From assembly GCA_034437795.1 (NCBI GenBank), contig DAOTTI010000226.1:1-45815 (forward strand): 45,815 bases of DNA, given 5' to 3'. Source of the DNA: DAOTTI01 sp034437795 (GTDB lineage: Bacteria > Chloroflexota > UBA11872 > UBA12225). Numbering within the stretch: the first letter of the stretch is position 1; the number at the start of each line of letters is the position of its first letter. Below, piece by piece: positions 40,554 to 45,815 of this stretch. The notes below the pieces were generated by a model. That model was not told the DNA's origin and ran no database searches. It worked only from the letters and a program-made list of their open reading frames with translations. The translations under genes were made by a program, and so were the position numbers.

Positions 40554-41942
40554 TTAGCTTGCTCGCGCAGCACGAGGGCCCACGGAACCGGCGTCACAGA
40601 TCTGGCGCACCCGCTCGGCGGTCAGGCCGTATCGGCGCGCGATCTCGCGCAGCGAGGCGCCCTGCCGGCGCATCTGCCGGATCGCGTCGTCCCGCGTGGC
40701 GGCGCGAGCACGGCGGGCATTGGTGTAGCAGGTAGTGGAGCAGTAGCGCCGCGCGCGCTGCTGGGCGCGGTCCAGCACCTGAAACACGGCGCCACACTGG
40801 CGGCAGACGCAACGGAAGCCACCGGCAGCCGCGTCGGTGAGGCGCTCGAGCGCATGCCCGAGCCAGGCGCCGCCTCCGGCGCGCACGGCGGCCAGGGCGG
40901 CTTCCGCCTGCGCCAGGAGCTGGTCCGCGGTGCGCGCCGGCACGGGGAAAGTGGACGCGCCCACCCACAGCGCCACCGCCGGCGCCTCTACCCCGCTCGC
41001 GACCGGCGGCGACACGGCCGCGCGGACGAGCTGGGCCAGGCGGCGCGCCGCCGCCAGCGATTGTTCGGCGTTCGTCTCCGGCAACAGCACGAGGAAGGAG
41101 CGCTCGCCGTATACGCCAGCGCAGTCGATCTGGCGCAGGTGGCGGAGCAGCGCCAGCCCGCCGGTGGCGACGGCGCCGGCCAGAGCTGCGTCCCGGCCAC
41201 GGTGCGGCGCGTCCGGTTGAGCCGGCTGAACCGGCCGCGTGGCGCCGGCCGGGGCCGCCACCCCGCGACGCGCGCCCTGGTTCAGCTCGCCGCCTGGCGC
41301 CGGCGGGCCCGCGGCGTCGAACTCGAACAGGAGCACCGATAGCTCCCCCCCGAAGCGCGTGGCCCGCGCCACCTCGGTGGCCAGGCGCCGGCATACCTCC
41401 TCCCTGGCGAGCAGGCCGGCGCCCGGCGCCGGACCGGCTCCAGCGCCGGCAGGCTGGACCGACACCTGGAGATGCCGCTGGGAACGTGCGCTCTCCCTCA
41501 GGACCGCGTCCAGCGCGTCAAGCCAGGCGTCCAGGGTCTCCGCTAGCGCGCTTTCATGCGGGGGCGCCACGCACAGCAGGCCGGCCGGTTCGACCCGCCC
41601 CTTCTGGCTCTCCTGCCCGCCAGCGACGGCGCCGCTCAGGGCCGGGACGGACCGCAGCCTGATCACTGGGCGCGTGTCGCCGGCCCCGTTCCGTGCGTGC
41701 GGCGCGCTGCGCCGTTCCCCGCCGGCCACCAGGCGCTCGATCTGCGCCGCCGTCCACACCGTTCCCACTGCCGGGGCGCCGTCGCCCGCGACGGCGCAGA
41801 CGCGCCAGGCGCGAGGCCCTGCCGCCGCCAGGTACGCGCACCAGGAAGCGGCCCCGCCGCGGACGAGCAGCTCCACGGTGCGGCTGATCAGCGCCTCAGT
41901 TGTTGCCGTCTCCCGACGCCGGATGCCATGGGTCACGCCCAT
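40554..41942 (-). CDS. GAF-like / degenerate GGDEF / zinc-ribbon / HTH fusion protein
   Basis: This is a 462-residue composite protein of a kind I do not know. Residues about 15-155 look GAF-like (LISRTVELLVRGGAASWCAYLA ... LLCVAPPHESALAETLDAWLDAL). Residues about 178-355 are a GGDEF-like domain (LAREEVCRRLATEVARATRFGGELSVLLFEFD, then YGERSFLVLLPETNAEQSLAAARRLA). The GGDEF signature is replaced by YGERSF, and a 50-residue low-complexity insert separates the halves. Residues 378-405 have four paired Cys (CRQC and CSTTC), a zinc-ribbon pattern. Residues 418-449 are a helix-turn-helix (SLREIARRYGLTAERVRQI) like sigma factor region 4. It is probably a nucleotide- or signal-responsive DNA-binding protein without cyclase activity. 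It is next to an HD-GYP gene on the same strand, 268 bp away. Confidence 0.75.
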   Translation of the reverse strand: MGVTHGIRRRETATTEALISRTVELLVRGGAASWCAYLAAAGPRAWRVCAVAGDGAPAVGTVWTAAQIERLVAGGERRSAPHARNGAGDTRPVIRLRSVPALSGAVAGGQESQKGRVEPAGLLCVAPPHESALAETLDAWLDALDAVLRESARSQRHLQVSVQPAGAGAGPAPGAGLLAREEVCRRLATEVARATRFGGELSVLLFEFDAAGPPAPGGELNQGARRGVAAPAGATRPVQPAQPDAPHRGRDAALAGAVATGGLALLRHLRQIDCAGVYGERSFLVLLPETNAEQSLAAARRLAQLVRAAVSPPVASGVEAPAVALWVGASTFPVPARTADQLLAQAEAALAAVRAGGGAWLGHALERLTDAAAGGFRCVCRQCGAVFQVLDRAQQRARRYCSTTCYTNARRARAATRDDAIRQMRRQGASLREIARRYGLTAERVRQICDAGSVGPRAARAS

Positions 41943-42210
41943 TGTGTCGCCTGCTCCTGTCTAGCCCTACCGTCCCGCCCGTATTCGTCCTTCGTCTTTC
42001 GTTCTTCGTCTCGTCCGTCCCGCGCCGGCATGCCTTGACCAGTGCCCAACCCTGGATTCGTCATGAGCGGCGCCCTCACCGCCGCCCGCTGCGCGGGCCC
42101 CTCTCTCCCACAGGGAGTGGGGACTCCTTGCTGGCCGTGAAGAATCGGCCACGCCCGTTTGGGGCGCCGGTGAGAGATGCAAGGGCTGGCCATTGCCCAA
42201 AGGGTCCAGG
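41943..42210. repeat. Dispersed repeat copy between HD-GYP and GGDEF-HTH genes
   Basis: The copy at about 42068-42199 is the clearest long form. It reads GCGCCCTCACC, then CTCTCTCCCACAGGGAGTGG, CTGGCCGTGAAGAATCGGCC, ACGCCCGTTTGGGGCGCCGG and AAGGGCTGGCCATTGCCC. A pyrimidine-rich TTCGTCTTTCGTTCTTCGTC run lies next to it at 41987-42012. No gene is seen. Confidence 0.85.
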
Positions 42211-43539
42211 TTAGGCCACGGCCGGCGCGGCGGGGACCGACACGCGGCCGGTGCGAACCACCTGCTCCAGGGCGTCCACCACCTGCGGGCTCCACTGGGT
42301 GCCCCTGCCGGCGCGCACCTCGGCCAGGGCCTGCTCCAGCGACAGGGCCCGCCGGTAGGGGCGGTCGGTGGTCATGGCGTCCCAGGCGTCGGCCATGGCG
42401 ATGATCTGCGCCCCGAGGCGGAGGCTCTGGCCGGACAGGCCGTTAGGATAGCCCTGGCCGTCATAGCGCTCGTGGTGCATCAGCACCAGCTCGCGCCCCA
42501 GGCGGTACTCGGGAAAGCGGGACAGGATCTCGTAGCCAATCTGCGGGTGCTGGCGCATCAGCTCCCACTCCTCGGCAGAGAGCTTGCCGGGCTTGTGTAG
42601 CACGTGGTTCGGCACCCCCATCTTACCCAGGTCGTGGACGCGGGCCGCCAGCCGGATGGTCTCCACCTCATGGCCCGGCAGCCCCATGGCGCGGGCGATG
42701 GCCTCGGCGTAGGCGGCCACGCGCTTGGAATGCTCAAAGGTATAACGGTCGCGCCGGTCCACCACGTCGGCCAGGGCCTCCACCGCCGCGATGGTCTGGC
42801 CGATGAGCTGGACCGTGCGCTTGAGCGAGACGTAGATGATGATGGCCGGCAGTAGCATGACCAGGGGCATCCAGACGTCATGCGCTGCCGTGCGGGCGGT
42901 GATGAACCCCAGCAGGAACAGGCCGGCCTCCTGGAGCGCCTCGCGGCGCCGGTTGAGCAGCCAGAGGTCGATCGGCCGGCAGCGGCGCTGCAGCCCGATC
43001 ACGATGGCGACCTGCCAGGTCATGGCCAGGTAGATCGTGCCCGCAGCGGCTGGGGCGGCCCACAGGTTCTCCAACCGGTCGAGTGGCGCCGGTGCATCGT
43101 GGGGGACGAAGGCGTAATAGACCAGCCCGCCCAGGCCCGTCGCCAGCGTGCCCTGGGCGGTATTGAAGATGATCTGGTGCACTCGCAGGCGTCGCCCTTC
43201 AAACAGGCGCTGGCGCGCGACGAGCGTGACCTCGCCGGCCAGCGTGGCCAGGGCCACCAGGGCCATTCCCGCGGCGGCGCCGAAGAGCAGGAGCAGGGCG
43301 AAGTGCATCGCCTCGGTGACGTCCACGTCATGCCCCGGCGCCACCTGCAGCGTGACGTGGTAGGTGATCACCGACAGGGCGAGCAGGATGGCCAGCAGGG
43401 GCAGGCGGCCGGGGCCGGTGAGAACCTGCGCCAGGCCCGGCCCCTGCCAGGCGTGCAGCCACCACAGGAACAGGGCGGCGGCCGAGACGGCGCTCGACCA
43501 GATGAACAGCCGGGCCGCCCCCGGCAGCTGCCAGCGCAT
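42211..43539 (-). CDS. Membrane-anchored HD-GYP protein, probable cyclic-di-GMP phosphodiesterase
   Basis: This 442-residue protein has a multi-pass N-terminal half and an HD-GYP domain. Hydrophobic segments are at about 9-27, 46-64, 78-104, 122-145, 165-183 and 203-237. The HD-GYP core begins near 250 (AAVEALADVVDRRDRYTFEHSKRVAAYAEAI). HDLGKMG at 302-308 and HHERYDGQGYPNGL at 355-368 keep the metal-binding residues and the GYP motif, so it should hydrolyse cyclic di-GMP. The membrane half may sense an external or membrane signal. ATG 43539 fits. It lies just upstream of the degenerate GGDEF-HTH gene on the same strand. Confidence 0.92.
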   Translation of the reverse strand: MRWQLPGAARLFIWSSAVSAAALFLWWLHAWQGPGLAQVLTGPGRLPLLAILLALSVITYHVTLQVAPGHDVDVTEAMHFALLLLFGAAAGMALVALATLAGEVTLVARQRLFEGRRLRVHQIIFNTAQGTLATGLGGLVYYAFVPHDAPAPLDRLENLWAAPAAAGTIYLAMTWQVAIVIGLQRRCRPIDLWLLNRRREALQEAGLFLLGFITARTAAHDVWMPLVMLLPAIIIYVSLKRTVQLIGQTIAAVEALADVVDRRDRYTFEHSKRVAAYAEAIARAMGLPGHEVETIRLAARVHDLGKMGVPNHVLHKPGKLSAEEWELMRQHPQIGYEILSRFPEYRLGRELVLMHHERYDGQGYPNGLSGQSLRLGAQIIAMADAWDAMTTDRPYRRALSLEQALAEVRAGRGTQWSPQVVDALEQVVRTGRVSVPAAPAVA

Positions 43540-43820
43540 GCGTCCGCTCCGCTACGTCGTCTCCGGTCCCGGCGCGGGCGCGGGCATGATCGCCTGGGAA
43601 GGCCAGACGCCCCTTGACCGGGCTGCGCCACCTGCCGGCGTCAAGAGACGCCTGGCCCCGCCATCCGCCGCACGCCCGGCGCGGTCACCCCATCTTTGAT
43701 CATGTGGTGCAGGCAGCGTGGACCGGACCCACCGACGCGCCCATCGCCTCCTAGGTCAGTCGCCATGCGCCTTGCCATTGCTTCGGGGAGCCAATGGCCA
43801 CATCCAAGGGAGCTGACCCG

Positions 43821-44264
43821 CTAGCGGTCGGGGACCCAGATCCTGAGCTGGATCGGCTGGCCACCGCTGAGCACGGGCGCCGTCGCGGGCGCGAGATCGT
43901 CGCCGTGCGGGCGCGTGCCGACCTGGCTATAGGTGTAGAAGGGGCCGTAGCCGACAGCCGCTGGGACCTGCACGTAGAGCGTGACCGCCGTCCCCAGCAC
44001 GCCGTCGCGGGTCTCCGCCTGGCGCTCACCATCCACGTACCAGATCTGGGCGGCGGCCAGCGCCTGCCGGACGGCCACCTGATGGTGCACGTCGCCGGTC
44101 ACCTGGCCGAAGTTGGTGACGTGAACGACCACCCGCGTGCCGCTGAGGGTGACAATGCGGACCGCAGGATCATCTTCGCACCACCGCGGGGCAGCCGCCG
44201 CCGCGGGGACGAGTACCACCAGAAGGATGGCTGCAAGGGCCACCGACCGCACCAGCCGTCTCAT
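43821..44264 (-). CDS. Small secreted protein, unknown function
   Basis: This 147-residue protein has a clear Sec signal peptide (RRLVRSVALAAILLVVLVPAAAAAP, cleavage near AAA-AP). The mature part is beta-rich (VRIVTLSGTRVVVHVTNFGQVTG, LYVQVPAAVGYGPFYTYSQVG, PIQLRIWVPD). I recognise no domain, and it has one Cys after the signal region and no lipobox. It is alone on the minus strand, divergent from the LysM gene. A real gene is supported by the signal peptide and length. Confidence 0.75.
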   Translation of the reverse strand: MRRLVRSVALAAILLVVLVPAAAAAPRWCEDDPAVRIVTLSGTRVVVHVTNFGQVTGDVHHQVAVRQALAAAQIWYVDGERQAETRDGVLGTAVTLYVQVPAAVGYGPFYTYSQVGTRPHGDDLAPATAPVLSGGQPIQLRIWVPDR

Positions 44265-44484
44265 TGCCTCTTCTTCACTCTCTCGTCTGCTAGCTGCACC
44301 AGCCGCACGGGGCGCGCCCGTGCAGGCACGGGTGACCGGCCTCCGGTCGGGCCGCCGGGCCAGACGTCACCGGCCCGCCATCACCATACGCCGCCACCAG
44401 TTGCCGTCAACTGACTATGGTACTTTTGGGCCACGGCGCGCTATGAGTTTTTCCCACGCGTCCGGCGCGCCGGTTGGTCTTCCT

Positions 44485-44520
44485 GGTCCGGCGCACTGCT
44501 ATACTGACCTGCGCCGGACC
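44485..44520 (+). promoter_or_regulatory. Promoter of the LysM gene inside a perfect inverted repeat
   Basis: An extended -10 (TG-C-TATACT, TATACT at 44500-44505) lies in the 14-bp centre of an 11-bp perfect inverted repeat, GGTCCGGCGCA and TGCGCCGGACC. The arms cover 44485-44495 and 44510-44520. The predicted start is near 44512, inside the right arm, so the dyad could be an operator or a structured 5' end. A separate palindrome CCGGCGCGCCGG is at 44462-44473. Confidence 0.55.
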
Positions 44521-44555
44521 TGACCCCGAGAAGAGATACCGACGAGGAGGACAGC

Positions 44556-44822
44556 ATGGGGCTCCTGGACAAACTCTTCGGCAGGAAGACGGAAGCGCCT
44601 CGCGGCCAGACCATTACCTACCGCACCGGTCCCGACGACACCTGCCGCAGCCTGGCCAAGAGGTTCTACGGCGACGAGTCACAGTGGGAGAAGATCTACA
44701 ACGCCAACCGGCGCATCATCCAGGATGAAGTGCAGTCGGGAACGGACCGGCTCCTGCCCGGGACGGAGCTCACCATCCCGGACGCCAAGTACGACGCCAG
44801 CGGCCAGCCTATCGGCGCGTAA
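44556..44822 (+). CDS. Small LysM-domain protein
   Basis: This 88-residue protein is almost all one LysM domain (about residues 19-75): ITYRTGPDDTCRSLAKRFYGDESQWEKIYNANRRII ... LLPGTELTIPDAKYD. LysM binds N-acetylglucosamine-containing polymers, but some short LysM proteins without a signal peptide act inside the cell. None is seen here, so its location is unclear. GAGGAGGACAGC precedes ATG 44556. Its 3' end overlaps the convergent membrane-protein gene by 14 bp. Confidence 0.88.
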   Translation: MGLLDKLFGRKTEAPRGQTITYRTGPDDTCRSLAKRFYGDESQWEKIYNANRRIIQDEVQSGTDRLLPGTELTIPDAKYDASGQPIGA

Positions 44823-45282
44823 GCACCTTCGGCAGGCCCGGTGATGCGCCGGCCCCCGCCTCGAGCAGGCGCTGGGCGGCACGGCGCATCGGGTCGTTCT
44901 TCGGGGCGGAGAGCAGGCGCACCGTGAGTATGGCCGCCGCCACCGCCACCAGCCCCACGATGATGCCGGCAGTCACCCCGGCCGCCAGCCGGCCGCCGGG
45001 CGCCGGCCGCTCGGTTGGGAAAGCCGCCCGCGCCAACTGCTCGCGCAGTCGGCGCGCCTGGCGCTCCCCCGAACGCTCGAGCTGCCGGAACGTGCGCCGC
45101 AGGCGGCGATCAGTCGTCTGAGCGGCGGCGTAGCGCGCCAGGGCCACGGCCCCGGCCACCGTCTCCAGCGCCTTGGCCAGCAGCTCTACCGGATCGGGCT
45201 CGGCGCTGGCACGACCACTGGAGCCCACGCCCTGAACCAATACGCTCAGCACCGCTCGGCCAGCAGTCCCGAATCGCGGCAT
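44809..45282 (-). CDS. Small single-pass membrane protein, unknown function
   Basis: This 157-residue protein has a charged central helix likely to be a coiled coil (LRRTFRQLERSGERQARRLREQLA, about residues 63-86) and one TM segment (AGVTAGIIVGLVAVAAAILTVRLL, about 103-126). No domain is recognised. ATG 45282 is chosen for its start after GGGAGCACGAGTG; the frame is open upstream to 45435, but with no support. It converges with the LysM gene and overlaps its stop by 14 bp. Confidence 0.65.
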   Translation of the reverse strand: MPRFGTAGRAVLSVLVQGVGSSGRASAEPDPVELLAKALETVAGAVALARYAAAQTTDRRLRRTFRQLERSGERQARRLREQLARAAFPTERPAPGGRLAAGVTAGIIVGLVAVAAAILTVRLLSAPKNDPMRRAAQRLLEAGAGASPGLPKVLTRR

Positions 45283-45815
45283 CACTCGTGCTCCCTCGTT
45301 GCTCTCGTCGCTCTCGTCGCTTGTCAATCCTGAAGCCAGGGCGGCGCCCGCAGGCTCGCGCGCTTCACAGCTTAGAGCCTGAGCCTGGTTGCGCTCAGTG
45401 CTCGGCCGGCTTCCCATCGACCCCTGATCCGGCACGCGCGCCGTCGCGTGTCCACGCCCCTTACTGCAAGCCTAGCGCCGCCCGCAACCGATTGGTGCGG
45501 AGCCCGCTGCCCGCCGCTGTCGCGAAACCAGCAGCGCCACCCCCTGGAGAGCACCACCGAGGGTCCATCCACTCATTCCGGCTGGCGCGCCCTTTCGTTC
45601 CCTCTTCCCCCTGGGAGAAGGCCAAGGTGAGGGCTCCATTGGCCGCGAACGCTGGTTCCAGGGTTGCACTCCACCAGCGATGGCATGCCCAATGGCTGCG
45701 GTTCGTGCCAGGCCGTGGCCCTCGCTGCCCCTCGCCACGTCGGAGCCGTGGCGACAAGCCGCACGGCCATGGCCGTCGTTCCCCGCTCCGACACGGAGCG
45801 GGGGCGGCGGGGCCC
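45283..45815. repeat. Right-edge non-coding region with dispersed repeat copy
   Basis: These 533 bp hold no gene I can support. About 45590-45700 is a dispersed-repeat copy (CCTCTTCCCCCTGGGAGAAG, then AAGGTGAGGGCTCC and the arm TTGGCCGCGAACGCTGG). A short GCTCTCGTC tandem lies at 45300-45325. Several frames are open here only because of the high GC. Confidence 0.6.

Noticed and set aside
43537..43699. Plus-strand frame starting MRPLRYVVSGPGAGAG
   Set aside because: The start loosely recalls reductase N-termini, but the rest is Pro/Ala/Arg-rich, has no ribosome site and matches no family I know.
1..45815. tRNA, rRNA, insertion sequence or prophage genes
   Set aside because: I looked through the gaps for T-loop-like motifs, transposase-like frames with terminal repeats and phage genes and found none.

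Overview
The window is 45.8 kb of GC-rich bacterial DNA. It is densely coding, with many GTG starts, short operons, and gaps filled by a GC-rich dispersed repeat. The gene set fits a Chloroflexota-like lineage: a split glycine decarboxylase, an ImuA-ImuB-DnaE2 mutasome under a GAAC-N4-GTTC type LexA box, MoxR/DUF58/DUF4129 genes, a BNR-repeat protein and several small proteins I do not recognise. No rRNA or other taxonomic marker is present, so the assignment is an inference.

Left part (1-11.7 kb, all minus strand): the DNA repair block. Read in the direction of transcription, yebC-ruvC-ruvA-ruvB-queA lead into an SOS promoter at about 6.86 kb, then a repeat-rich untranslated leader of about 430 bp, then imuA-imuB-dnaE2. 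The dnaE2 gene runs off the left edge. The leader holds four copies of a 29-nt hairpin repeat with the layout and 61-bp period of a type I-E CRISPR array, but degenerate and without cas genes. The coding parts of imuA, imuB and queA carry in-frame 9-, 12- and 39-bp tandem repeats.

Middle (11.8-25.1 kb): a small membrane protein, a PhnP-like metallo-hydrolase, a BNR/sialidase-fold protein, a peptide-type ABC importer (binding protein and two permeases, no ATPases here), then a minus-strand run moxR-DUF58-DUF4129-rarA.

Right-middle (25.2-37.9 kb): metabolism. serA-nadB overlap by 4 bp and are followed by nadC and a small unknown gene, giving serine synthesis plus two steps of de novo NAD synthesis. 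A second moxR and a MazG pyrophosphohydrolase lie on the minus strand. The complete glycine cleavage T, H, P1 and P2 genes follow on the plus strand; no L protein is present.

Right end (37.9-45.8 kb): a PfkB-type sugar kinase divergent from an orphan sugar-type binding lipoprotein, then two genes linked to cyclic-di-GMP signalling. One is a membrane HD-GYP protein with intact catalytic motifs. The other is an unusual GAF-like / degenerate GGDEF / zinc-ribbon / HTH fusion. Then come a secreted small protein, a LysM-only small protein behind a dyad-flanked promoter, and a small membrane protein.

The most unusual items are the CRISPR-like leader of the SOS mutasome, the degenerate-GGDEF HTH protein beside an HD-GYP, and a dispersed repeat family that has invaded the 3' end of mazG. 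I saw no tRNA, rRNA, insertion sequence or prophage.
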